Assembly: GCF_039541575.1 (NCBI RefSeq)
Contig: NZ_BAABGM010000010.1
Location: 1 to 64,000, forward strand
Direction: 5' to 3'
Length of the DNA stretch: 64,000 nt
Origin: Fodinibacter luteus
Lineage (GTDB): Bacteria > Actinomycetota > Actinomycetes > Actinomycetales > Dermatophilaceae
This document shows, piece by piece, positions 51,997 to 62,335 of the stretch. The first letter of the stretch is position 1; each line of letters starts with the position of its first letter. A model generated the notes under the pieces. That model ran no database searches. It saw only the letters and a program-made list of their open reading frames with translations, and had not been told where the DNA came from. Both the position numbers and the translations under genes were made by a program.

Positions 51997-52844
51997 GGCA
52001 TACCTCCGGGGTCGGCACCGACGACGAAGGTCCACGGGTCGGTGCGCACTGTGCTGATGTGGGTGTCCACCCTAGCCGCGCGCCCTCCGAGCTCGGCCAG
52101 CAGCGCGCGCTCGGCCCGGGCGAGCCAGACCTGCTCGCTCGCCCAGTGGCCGGCGTCGACGAGGTAGGGGGTGCCCCCGCGGGCCTCCTCGCGGGCCTCG
52201 AGCACGGGGTGGTGGCGCAGGTCGGCGGTGACGTAGACGTCGGCACCGCTCGCCCGCACGGCATCGAACAGGTCGTCGCCCGAGCCGCCGAGCAGCGCGA
52301 CGCGCCGCACGACGGCATCCGGCGGACCGGCGACCCGGATGCCGCCCGCCGCCGTGGGCAGCCGGCTCGCCAGGCGCTCGACGAACGAGCGCAGCGGCAC
52401 GTGGTCGGCGAGGTCGCCGACCCGGCCGAGCGGCTGGCCCTCCACGACGGTCAGCGGGTCGCTCTCCCCCAGCCCGCAGGCCTCGGCGAGGGCGGCGCAG
52501 ACGCCCTCGTCGGCGACGTCGGCGTTCGTGTGCGCGACGTACAGCGCGACGTCGCCGACGACGAGGTTTGTGACGCTGGCGCCCTTGGCGCTCGTCGTCG
52601 CGACGCTGTGCACCCCGCGCAGGAGGAGCGGGTGGTGGGTGAGGAGCAGGTCGGCCCCGAGGGTCCGGGCCTCCTCGATGACCGCGAGGGTGGGGTCCAC
52701 GGCGAGGTGCACCCGCCGCACCGGCTGCTCGGGGTCGCCCGTGACGAGGCCGACGCGGTCCCACGACTGGGCCGTTCCCGGGGGGTAGAGGCGCTCGAGG
52801 GCGTCCACCACCTCGCGCAGGGTCAGGGTGTCGACGTCGCTCAC
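51993..52844 (-). CDS. Nif3-like dinuclear metal-centre protein
   Basis: A 283-residue Nif3/YbgI family protein. LLTHHPLLLRG, VAHTNADVADEGVC and VDAGHWASEQ carry the metal-binding His, Asp and Glu residues. The function is unsettled. The GTG at 52844 is just two positions downstream of the tRNA-Val 3' end, so there is no leader and no Shine-Dalgarno; processing of the tRNA would release an mRNA beginning at or one base before its start codon. Confidence 0.92.
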   Translation of the reverse strand: MSDVDTLTLREVVDALERLYPPGTAQSWDRVGLVTGDPEQPVRRVHLAVDPTLAVIEEARTLGADLLLTHHPLLLRGVHSVATTSAKGASVTNLVVGDVALYVAHTNADVADEGVCAALAEACGLGESDPLTVVEGQPLGRVGDLADHVPLRSFVERLASRLPTAAGGIRVAGPPDAVVRRVALLGGSGDDLFDAVRASGADVYVTADLRHHPVLEAREEARGGTPYLVDAGHWASEQVWLARAERALLAELGGRAARVDTHISTVRTDPWTFVVGADPGGMP

Positions 52845-52845
52845 G

Positions 52846-52918
52846 TGGGCCCGGCCGGGATCGAACCGACGACCTTCGCGGTGTAAGCGCGGCGCTCTAC
52901 CAGCTGAGCTACAGGCCC
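52846..52918 (-). tRNA. tRNA-Val (anticodon TAC)
   Basis: A 73-base cloverleaf: acceptor GGGCCTG/CGGGCCC with one wobble, D stem GCTC/GAGC, anticodon loop CTTACAC, and T arm GTCGG TTCGATC CCGGC. The anticodon UAC reads valine. The closing pair of the anticodon stem (27-43) is a C-A mismatch. CCA is not encoded. Confidence 0.95.
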
Positions 52919-52986
52919 GTGGCGGCCTGAGGACCCGTGGGGCGGTCGGCCGACCGCGCACATTGTGGCAGGTGCCGGGCGCCGCT

Positions 52987-53466
52987 TCAGCGCAGCGCGG
53001 CGACCTCGGCCGTGAGCGCGCTGAAGTCGCGGCGCTCGCCCGGACCGTTGACGAGGGTCCAGCGCACCGTGCCGTCGCGCCCGACGAGGAACGTGCCGCG
53101 CACCGGGGCGCCGGTGCGCTCGTTGAGCACGCCGTAGGCTCGGGTGACCTCGCCGTGCGGCCAGTAGTCGGACAGTAGCGGGAAGAAGTAGCCCTGCAGG
53201 TCGGCCCAGGCGCGCAGCGCGAACATCGGGTCGCACGAGACGCACACGACCTGCAGGTCGTCGGCGACGAAGCGCTCGAGGTGGTCGCGGATCTCGTCGA
53301 GCTCGCCGGTGCAGATGCCCGAGAACGCGAACGGGTAGAAGACGATGACGACGTTCTTCGTCGCGGTGAGCTCGGACAGGGAGACCTCGACACCGTTCTG
53401 GTCTCGCAGGGCGAAGTCGGGCGCGACCTGCCCGACGGCGAGGGGGGTGACGGTGGACGTGGTCAT
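52987..53466 (-). CDS. Peroxiredoxin, AhpE/Bcp-like
   Basis: A 159-residue thiol peroxidase. The peroxidatic Cys is in YPFAFSGICTGEL, with the conserved Arg nearby in the fold; no resolving cysteine lies three or four residues away, so it is probably a 1-Cys AhpE-type enzyme, though CVSC in the middle could matter. CAGGAT ends six bases before the ATG at 53466, a possible leaderless -10. Confidence 0.93.
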   Translation of the reverse strand: MTTSTVTPLAVGQVAPDFALRDQNGVEVSLSELTATKNVVIVFYPFAFSGICTGELDEIRDHLERFVADDLQVVCVSCDPMFALRAWADLQGYFFPLLSDYWPHGEVTRAYGVLNERTGAPVRGTFLVGRDGTVRWTLVNGPGERRDFSALTAEVAALR

Positions 53467-53540
53467 GCGTCCATCCTGCCAGCCGGAGCAGGTCCGACCG
53501 CCCGGGTGTGTCGCACGTCCGGGCGGATGCCGGGAGGCCG

Positions 53541-53984
53541 CTACCGCCGGAGCGGCGCCTTGGGTGCGACGAGCTTGTGGGCCCGCCAGCCGTCGGCCGC
53601 GTTGAACGTGCCTGCGGCGTGCAGGCCCGCCGTGACGGCAGCCTCGTCGATGTCGCTGGGGTCGACCTCCTCGTCGGTCGCCTTGGGGGTGAGCAGGACG
53701 ACGAAGCCCCCGTCGTCGAGCACCCCGACCATGTCGACGAGTGCGTCACCGAGGTCACCGTCACCGTCGCGCCACCACAGGAGCACGGCGTCCGCGCCGC
53801 CCGTGTAGTCCTCGTCCTCGATCTCGGCGCCGCACAGGTCCTCGACCGCGTAGCGGAACTCGTCGTCGACGTCGGAGTCGTAGCCGAACTCCTGGACCAC
53901 CTGGTCGCGGGCGATCCCGAGGCGCTCGACGGCCGACGAGCCGTTCGGGCCGGGGTCGGCCGGCGGTGGAGCGGGGGTGTTCAC
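53541..53984 (-). CDS. DUF3052 family protein
   Basis: A 147-residue acidic protein with ERLGIARDQVVQEFGYDSDV, VLLWWRDGDGDLGDALVD and VVLLTPKA, the features of DUF3052, common in actinobacteria near peroxiredoxin and aceE genes. No activity is known. GTG at 53984, four bases after the bacterial-PH gene stop. Confidence 0.9.
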   Translation of the reverse strand: MNTPAPPPADPGPNGSSAVERLGIARDQVVQEFGYDSDVDDEFRYAVEDLCGAEIEDEDYTGGADAVLLWWRDGDGDLGDALVDMVGVLDDGGFVVLLTPKATDEEVDPSDIDEAAVTAGLHAAGTFNAADGWRAHKLVAPKAPLRR

Positions 53985-53988
53985 GGTC

Positions 53989-55539
53989 TCAGTGCCTCTC
54001 TCGTTCCTCGGGGGGCGGCGGGTGCCGGGTCCAGTCCACCAACCCCGGTGGGTCGGGTGCAAGCGATCCGGGTCGCGGACCGCTCCGGCGCCGGGCGACC
54101 CGGGCCCGCTCGGTGACGTCGGCGAGGAGCAGCTCGGCCTCGTCGCAGTCCAGGTGCGCGAGCACCGGGGCCACCGGACCCGGCGCGGGCACGACGTGCA
54201 CGGTGGCGAGCCGCAGCCGGGACTGCAGCCACCCCTGGCGCAGGGTCACCGACTGGATCCGGGCGTGCGGCACGGCGACGGCCCGGCGGGTGAGCCGGCC
54301 CGACCTCAGCAGCACCGCCGACGCGGCGTCGGCCCACGCCGCGCGACGCCAGGCGACCGGGTCGAGCACCCGGGCGCGCTCGGGCAGCCCCCGCCAGCCC
54401 GGGTCCGGCCCGTCGCCGAGCACGGCCACCGTCCACCCGGGCGCCGGGACGCCGGGCGCGAGGAGGCCGAGGACGCGCAGCGCCTCGTCGAGGGTGCCCA
54501 CGGGCAGCAGGGTCGTCTCGCGCTCCCCCTCCCCGTCACCCGAGCCGCCGGAACCGGCGACGTTGACGCGGATCCGCCACCACCCGACCGGCCGCCACCA
54601 CAGCGGCTGCACGAGCTCGAGGGCCTGGATGCGGTGCAGCGGGATCGTCGTCGTGCGCAGGTCGGTGAGCCCCTCCTGGACCCGCACCCCGGTGCCGGCG
54701 TCCGCGAGCCGGAAGTTGCCGTGGGTCAGCAGCTCCTTGGCGCGGTTGAGGCCGACGGCGATGGCGACGGGGAGCAGGGCCGGCACGCCGGCGAGGGCGA
54801 GGGGTCCGACGCTGCGCACCCCCGCGACGAGCAGGGCGCCGACGACGACGACCCCGAGGAGGATCGTCGAGCCGTGGAGGATCGTCGCGACGAAGAGACG
54901 GCCGTTCGGCACCTCGAGGACGGGGTGGCCGGCACCGATGACGGCGTCCGGGGTCGTGGGCGCCGCCCGGCCGGCCGTCGTCGCCTCGTCGGACCGTCCG
55001 GCGAGGTCGAGGAGGTGCTCGCGCAGCGCCTCGGCGCGGACCAGGTCGACGAAGGACAGGGTGAGCGTGGAGTCCGAGCCCCCGGCGGACTGCACGACGA
55101 CCCTCGCCAGGCCGAGCATCCGCGCGAGGAGCGGCCGGGACAGCTCGACGGCCTGCACCCGCTCGAGGCGCACCTGGCGGTGCTGGCGGAAGAGCACCCC
55201 CTGACGCAGCTCGACCTGCCCGCCCCCCACCCGGAACCGCGAGAAGCGCCAGGAGACCCAGTTGACGAGCGCGATGACGGCGAGGAAGAGCAGCAGGGCG
55301 ACGAGGGCGAGCAGCGGGTGGGCGATCGCCTGCTCGAACGGCCCCTCTCCCCCGGGCCCCTCGTCGAGGTCGGGACCGGGCACCATGCCACCGAACCCGA
55401 CCGAGGCGAGGACGCTGTCGAAGACCTGGGAGGCGGCGTACCCGAGGAGGGCGAGGAGCACGAGCCCGCCGCGCAGCAGGGGTGAGAGCGGGTGGAGCCG
55501 CTGCCACTCCCCCGGGGGCTGCGGACCGGCTGCGGTCAC
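53989..55539 (-). CDS. Membrane protein with bacterial PH (bPH_2/YdbT) domains
   Basis: A 516-residue protein with two pairs of membrane spans and three bPH_2-type domains after them (FRVGGGQVELRQGVLFRQH; FRLADAGTGVRVQEG; VLLRSGRLTRRAVAVP). Similar YdbS/YdbT pairs in Bacillus affect resistance to antimicrobial peptides. The GTG at 55539 overlaps the upstream gene stop (GTGA). Confidence 0.9.
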   Translation of the reverse strand: MTAAGPQPPGEWQRLHPLSPLLRGGLVLLALLGYAASQVFDSVLASVGFGGMVPGPDLDEGPGGEGPFEQAIAHPLLALVALLLFLAVIALVNWVSWRFSRFRVGGGQVELRQGVLFRQHRQVRLERVQAVELSRPLLARMLGLARVVVQSAGGSDSTLTLSFVDLVRAEALREHLLDLAGRSDEATTAGRAAPTTPDAVIGAGHPVLEVPNGRLFVATILHGSTILLGVVVVGALLVAGVRSVGPLALAGVPALLPVAIAVGLNRAKELLTHGNFRLADAGTGVRVQEGLTDLRTTTIPLHRIQALELVQPLWWRPVGWWRIRVNVAGSGGSGDGEGERETTLLPVGTLDEALRVLGLLAPGVPAPGWTVAVLGDGPDPGWRGLPERARVLDPVAWRRAAWADAASAVLLRSGRLTRRAVAVPHARIQSVTLRQGWLQSRLRLATVHVVPAPGPVAPVLAHLDCDEAELLLADVTERARVARRRSGPRPGSLAPDPPGLVDWTRHPPPPEERERH

Positions 55540-56054
55540 AGGCCGGCCCGCTGCGCCTCGCCGCGCGCCGCGAGCCGGGCGCGCAGGGCCTCGGCCTCGG
55601 CGACCGGCAGGCCGGGGAGGGAGCCACCACTCTCCGGCGAGGCGGTGTGGATCTCGCACGACGCGATGCCGTGCGCCCGGGCGAGCGGGCCGGACTGGAT
55701 GTCGACGTACTGGAGGCGGCCGTAGGGGACGCTCACGAGCGAGCGGAAGAGGCGGCCCTTGCGGATGACGATCTCCTCGTCGAGCTCGACCCACGAGATC
55801 GCGCTGACCTGCCGCGCGACGAGCCACGCACCCCACAGGCCGGCGAGCACGACGGCGAGGGCTCCGACGAGGGCCCAGCGGGTGACGAGGAGCCCGACGA
55901 CGAGGGCGGCGACGAGGACCGGCAGCAGCACGGCGGCGAGCGTGATGAGCCGGACCCGGGTCAGCCCGGGCGACACCGGCCGCCAGGGCAGCTCACCGCC
56001 GTGGAGGGTCACCTCCGCCTGGCGCTCGGGCGTCGCGGGGGTGGGGTCGGTCAT
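55536..56054 (-). CDS. Small bacterial PH-domain membrane protein (YdbS-like)
   Basis: A 172-residue protein with two membrane spans (about 35-80) and one bPH_2 domain (EIVIRKGRLFRSLVSVPYGR, LQYVDIQSGPLARAHG). It is the partner of the larger PH protein with which it overlaps by 4 bp. CAGACT lies seven bases before the ATG at 56054. Confidence 0.9.
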   Translation of the reverse strand: MTDPTPATPERQAEVTLHGGELPWRPVSPGLTRVRLITLAAVLLPVLVAALVVGLLVTRWALVGALAVVLAGLWGAWLVARQVSAISWVELDEEIVIRKGRLFRSLVSVPYGRLQYVDIQSGPLARAHGIASCEIHTASPESGGSLPGLPVAEAEALRARLAARGEAQRAGL

Positions 56055-56069
56055 GACCCCCAGTCTGCC

Positions 56070-56888
56070 TCAGGCGAGGAAGTCGCCGACGAGCCGGTTG
56101 AACTCGCCCGCGTGCTCGATCTGGGTCCAGTGCCCGCAGCGGCCGAACACGTGCAGCTGCGCGTCGTCGACGAGCTCGAGCAGGCGGTAGGAGTTCGACA
56201 GCGGGATGACCCGGTCGTCGCGGCCGTGGACGACGAGGGTGCGGTGCGGCAGGGCGGCGATGACGTCCTCCGGGGTGGCGAGGGCGTCGACCCACCGTTG
56301 GCGTGGCGCGGGGAACATCGCCGCGAACGACTCCTGGAACCCCGGGCGGACGGAGGCCGCGTAGCGCAGCTCGGCGAGCTCGTCGGTCGCGAACGCGGGG
56401 TCGAAGGCGAAGACGTCGAGCAGGCCGCGCATCGTCTCCAGGGACGGCTCGTAGCCCCAGACCCGGTCCAGGCCCTCGGTGATGGGGAACGACACCCCGG
56501 CCGCGCCCATGAGGACGAGCCGGTCGACGCGCTCCGGTGCGTGGGCCGCCATCGACAGGGCGAGGGCGCCCCCGAAGCTGTTGCCGACCATGGAGAAGCG
56601 GTCGAGCCCCAGCGCGTCGGCGAAGCCGAGGAGGTGCGCGCGCCACGAGTCGAGGGAGTAGTCGAACCCCTCCGGTCGGTCGGTGAACCCGAACCCGACG
56701 ATGTCCGGCGCGACGACCGTGAAGCGCTCGGCGAGCGCGGGGATCGTGAGCCGCCAGTTCGCCCAGGCGGACACGCCGGGCCCGGAGCCGTGGACGAGGA
56801 GGACGACCGGGCCCGAGCCCGCCCGGTGGTGGTTCGTCGCGATGCCGTCGACGTCGACGGACGAGCCGATCTCGGGGTTCTCGCTCAT
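56070..56888 (-). CDS. Alpha/beta hydrolase, meta-cleavage-product hydrolase-like
   Basis: A 272-residue serine hydrolase. LLVHGSGPGVSAWANW is the oxyanion loop of C-C bond hydrolases (MhpC/BphD/HsaD). The nucleophile is in VGNSFGGALAL, the acid in HGRDDRVIP, and the His in GRCGHWTQIEH. No ring-cleaving dioxygenase is nearby, so the true substrate is open. The ATG at 56888 is six bases after TACGGT. Confidence 0.92.
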   Translation of the reverse strand: MSENPEIGSSVDVDGIATNHHRAGSGPVVLLVHGSGPGVSAWANWRLTIPALAERFTVVAPDIVGFGFTDRPEGFDYSLDSWRAHLLGFADALGLDRFSMVGNSFGGALALSMAAHAPERVDRLVLMGAAGVSFPITEGLDRVWGYEPSLETMRGLLDVFAFDPAFATDELAELRYAASVRPGFQESFAAMFPAPRQRWVDALATPEDVIAALPHRTLVVHGRDDRVIPLSNSYRLLELVDDAQLHVFGRCGHWTQIEHAGEFNRLVGDFLA

Positions 56889-56894
56889 GCCGGG

Positions 56895-56900
56895 ACCGTA
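56895..56900 (-). promoter_or_regulatory. Leaderless promoter -10 of the hydrolase
   Basis: TACGGT on the minus strand ends six bases before the ATG at 56888. Confidence 0.6.
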
Positions 56901-56976
56901 GGCCGTCGCGACGGGTGCCCGCGCCCGCCGTTCCGCACCCCGCAACACCGGCCTCGTCGTGTGTTTGGATGACCGC

Positions 56977-57822
56977 ATGGGACGGGTCACGACACGCGTC
57001 CCGCGGACGCGGGTCGACGTCACGGCGGGTGGCGCCCCCGTCGAGCGCCCCGACACCGTCGCGGTGGAGGAGCCCCTCGAGATGCGCCTCGGCGACGCCC
57101 CGCTGACGACGACGATGCGCACCCCGGGTGACGACTTCGACCTCGCCATCGGCCACCTCCTCACCGAGGGGCTGCTCCACGCCGCCGACGAGGTCGCGAC
57201 GCTCATGCACTGCACCGACGTCGACGCGTCGGGGTCTCCGACGTTCAACGTCGTCGAGGTCACCCTGGCCCCCGGGGTCGTCCCCCACCGTCCGGCGCGC
57301 GAGCGGACGGAGGCGATGACGAGCGCCTGCGGGGTCTGCGGCTCGGCCTCGATCGAGGCCGTGCGCACGGCGAGCCGGTATGCCGTGGCCGACGACCCGC
57401 TCGTGCTGCCCCCCGACGTCGTGGCCGGGCTGCCCGGGGCGCTGCGGGCTCGCCAGCCGGTCTTCGACCGCACCGGCGGGGTGCACGCCGCCGGCCTCGC
57501 GACGGCATCCGGTGAGCTGCTGCACGTGCGCGAGGACGTCGGACGGCACAACGCCGTCGACAAGGTCGTCGGTGCGGCCGCCCGGGAGGGCGCCCTCCCG
57601 CTCGCCGGGACGGTGCTCGTCGTGAGCGCCCGGGCGAGCTTCGAGATCGTCCAGAAGGCCGGCGTCGTCGGGATCCCGGCCGTCGTCGCCGTCGGCGCAC
57701 CGACGTCCCTGGCCGTCGAGCTGGCCCGGGACCGGGGGATCACGCTCGCCGCGTTCACGCGGCCCCCGCACTTCTCGCTGTACGCCCGCGCGGACCGGGT
57801 CCTCGGCCCTACCGGCCGGTAG
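56977..57822 (+). CDS. fdhD: Formate dehydrogenase accessory sulfurtransferase FdhD
   Basis: A 281-residue protein that passes sulfur from IscS to the molybdenum cofactor of formate dehydrogenase. The key cysteines are in TSACGVCGSAS; PGDDFDLAIGHLLTEGLL and EDVGRHNAVDKVVG are the family blocks. No formate dehydrogenase is in the window. ATG at 56977, six bases after TTGGAT, an imperfect match to the local -10 pattern. Confidence 0.95.
   Translation: MGRVTTRVPRTRVDVTAGGAPVERPDTVAVEEPLEMRLGDAPLTTTMRTPGDDFDLAIGHLLTEGLLHAADEVATLMHCTDVDASGSPTFNVVEVTLAPGVVPHRPARERTEAMTSACGVCGSASIEAVRTASRYAVADDPLVLPPDVVAGLPGALRARQPVFDRTGGVHAAGLATASGELLHVREDVGRHNAVDKVVGAAAREGALPLAGTVLVVSARASFEIVQKAGVVGIPAVVAVGAPTSLAVELARDRGITLAAFTRPPHFSLYARADRVLGPTGR
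57809..57822. repeat. 14-bp perfect palindrome over the fdhD stop codon
   Basis: CTACCGGCCGGTAG is self-complementary and contains the fdhD TAG stop. That TAG also begins TAGCGT (57820-57825), a possible -10 for aceE about 100 bp downstream. It may be an operator or a short terminator stem. Confidence 0.5.
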
Positions 57823-57925
57823 CGTGAACGCGATTGGGCGGGCGGCGACGATCGGGTGAAAGATGGGGCGCGAACGCGCCGCCACCCGGGCGCGTCACCG
57901 TGGCCATCGGCGAAAGGACGATCGC

Positions 57926-60709
<2,784 letters not shown>

Positions 60710-60729
60710 CACCCCTGGCGGTTGCCGCG

Positions 60730-60763
60730 TTTGTGTATATGCAGAGGTCTGTATAGTCTTGCA
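60730..60763 (+). promoter_or_regulatory. argG promoter with paired ARG boxes
   Basis: TGTATAGTCTTGCA (60750-60763) matches the ARG-box core with one mismatch. An upstream half-box ending ATGCA (60739-60743) is centred 20 bp away. The -10 TATAGT (60752-60757) lies within the strong box and ends eight bases before the GTG at 60766. Geometry is identical to argC. Confidence 0.72.
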
Positions 60764-60765
60764 TC

Positions 60766-62193
60766 GTGTCCAAGGTCCTGACCTCCCTGCCCGTCGGCGA
60801 GCGCGTCGGCATCGCCTTCTCCGGGGGTCTCGACACCTCGGTCGCCGTCGCGTGGATGCGTGAGAAGGGGGCCGTCCCCTGCACCTACACCGCCGACCTC
60901 GGGCAGTACGACGAGCCGGAGATCGACACCGTGCCCGAGCGCGCCGCCCAGTACGGCGCCGAGGTCGCCCGGCTCGTCGACTGCCGGGGTGCGCTCGTCG
61001 AGGAGGGCCTGTCGGCCCTCGCCTGCGGGGCGTTCCACATCCGCACCGGCGGCCGGACCTACTTCAACACCACTCCCCTGGGCCGCGCCGTGACCGGCAC
61101 CCTCCTCGTGCGCGCGATGCACGCCGACGACGTCGAGATCTGGGGTGACGGCTCGACGTTCAAGGGCAACGACATCGAGCGGTTCTACCGCTACGGCCTG
61201 CTCGCCAACCCCAACCTGCGCATCTACAAGCCGTGGCTCGACGCCGACTTCGTCGCCGAGCTCGGCGGGCGGCACGAGATGAGCGCCTGGCTCACCGCAC
61301 GGGACCTGCCGTACCGGTCGAGCCAGGAGAAGGCCTACTCGACCGACGCGAACATCTGGGGTGCCACCCACGAGGCCAAGACCCTCGAGCACCTCGACGA
61401 GCCGATGGAGGTCGTCGAGCCCATCATGGGCGTGCGGTTCTGGGACCCCTCGGTCGCGATCGAGACCGAGGACGTCACCCTCACCTTCGTCCAGGGCCGG
61501 CCGGTCGCCGTCAACGGGCGGGTCCTCGACCCGGTCGCCCTCGTCGACGAGGTGAACACGATCGGCGGCCGGCACGGCATCGGCATGTCGGACCAGATCG
61601 AGAACCGGATCATCGAGGCCAAGTCGCGCGGCATCTACGAGGCCCCCGGAATGGCGCTGCTGCACATCGCGTACGAGCGCCTCCTCAACGCGGTGCACAA
61701 CGAGGACACCATCGCCAACTACCACGCGGAGGGGCGCCGGCTCGGCCGCCTGCTCTACGAGGGCCGCTGGCTCGACCCGCAGAGCCTCATGCTGCGCGAG
61801 GCGCTCCAGCGGTGGGTCGCGTCGGTCGTCACCGGCCAGGTCACCCTGCGGCTGCGGCGCGGCGAGGACTACTCGATCGTCGACACCCGGGGCGAGAACT
61901 TCAGCTACCACCCGGACCGCCTGTCCATGGAGCGCGTCGAGAACGCCGCCTTCGGGCCGGGCGACCGGATCGGTCAGCTGACGATGCGCAACCTCGACAT
62001 CGCCGACACCCGCGCCAAGCTCGAGGTGTACGCGGGGCAGCCGGTCGACCAGGGCCAGCTCCTCGTCGAGCACGGGACCCTCTTCGGGGAGCTGCCCGCC
62101 GGGGGCTACGACCGGATCACCGCCAACCCCGAGGTCGCGGTGGCCGACGACGACGCCCTCGACCGCGCCGCGATGGAGTCCGGCACCGACTGA
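60766..62193 (+). CDS. argG: Argininosuccinate synthase, long (E. coli-like) type
   Basis: A 475-residue N-type ATP pyrophosphatase joining citrulline and aspartate. AFSGGLDTSVAVAWM is the P-loop; GDGSTFKGNDIERF and YSTDANIWGATHEAKTLE follow. Length and sequence are of the E. coli-like group rather than the roughly 400-residue form usually found inside actinobacterial arg operons. It stands alone between aceE and fasR, 54 kb from argH. Confidence 0.96.
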   Translation: MSKVLTSLPVGERVGIAFSGGLDTSVAVAWMREKGAVPCTYTADLGQYDEPEIDTVPERAAQYGAEVARLVDCRGALVEEGLSALACGAFHIRTGGRTYFNTTPLGRAVTGTLLVRAMHADDVEIWGDGSTFKGNDIERFYRYGLLANPNLRIYKPWLDADFVAELGGRHEMSAWLTARDLPYRSSQEKAYSTDANIWGATHEAKTLEHLDEPMEVVEPIMGVRFWDPSVAIETEDVTLTFVQGRPVAVNGRVLDPVALVDEVNTIGGRHGIGMSDQIENRIIEAKSRGIYEAPGMALLHIAYERLLNAVHNEDTIANYHAEGRRLGRLLYEGRWLDPQSLMLREALQRWVASVVTGQVTLRLRRGEDYSIVDTRGENFSYHPDRLSMERVENAAFGPGDRIGQLTMRNLDIADTRAKLEVYAGQPVDQGQLLVEHGTLFGELPAGGYDRITANPEVAVADDDALDRAAMESGTD

Positions 62194-62220
62194 CGCGACG
62201 GCATCCGGTCCACGTCCCGC

Positions 62221-62272
62221 GGGAAGCCTCGGCTTCCCCCGACAACCCTTCTCCGGACAGCCGGAGTTTCTC
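62221..62272 (+). terminator. Double hairpin after argG
   Basis: GGGAAGCC/GGCTTCCC (62221-62238) is followed by CTCCGG-ACAG-CCGGAG (62251-62266) and then TTTCTC. The second, with its short T-run, looks like an intrinsic terminator for argG. Confidence 0.65.
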
Positions 62273-62304
62273 GCGTCACCCGATGAACCCCAGCCGCGCG
62301 GGGG

Positions 62305-62328
62305 TTGTGCACCGCACACAAATAGACT
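62305..62328 (+). promoter_or_regulatory. fasR leaderless promoter and overlapping dyad
   Basis: TAGACT (62323-62328) ends seven bases before the ATG at 62336. A dyad TTGTG...CACAA (62305-62321) lies directly upstream, a possible operator for feedback. Confidence 0.6.
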
Positions 62329-62335
62329 GCGCCGT

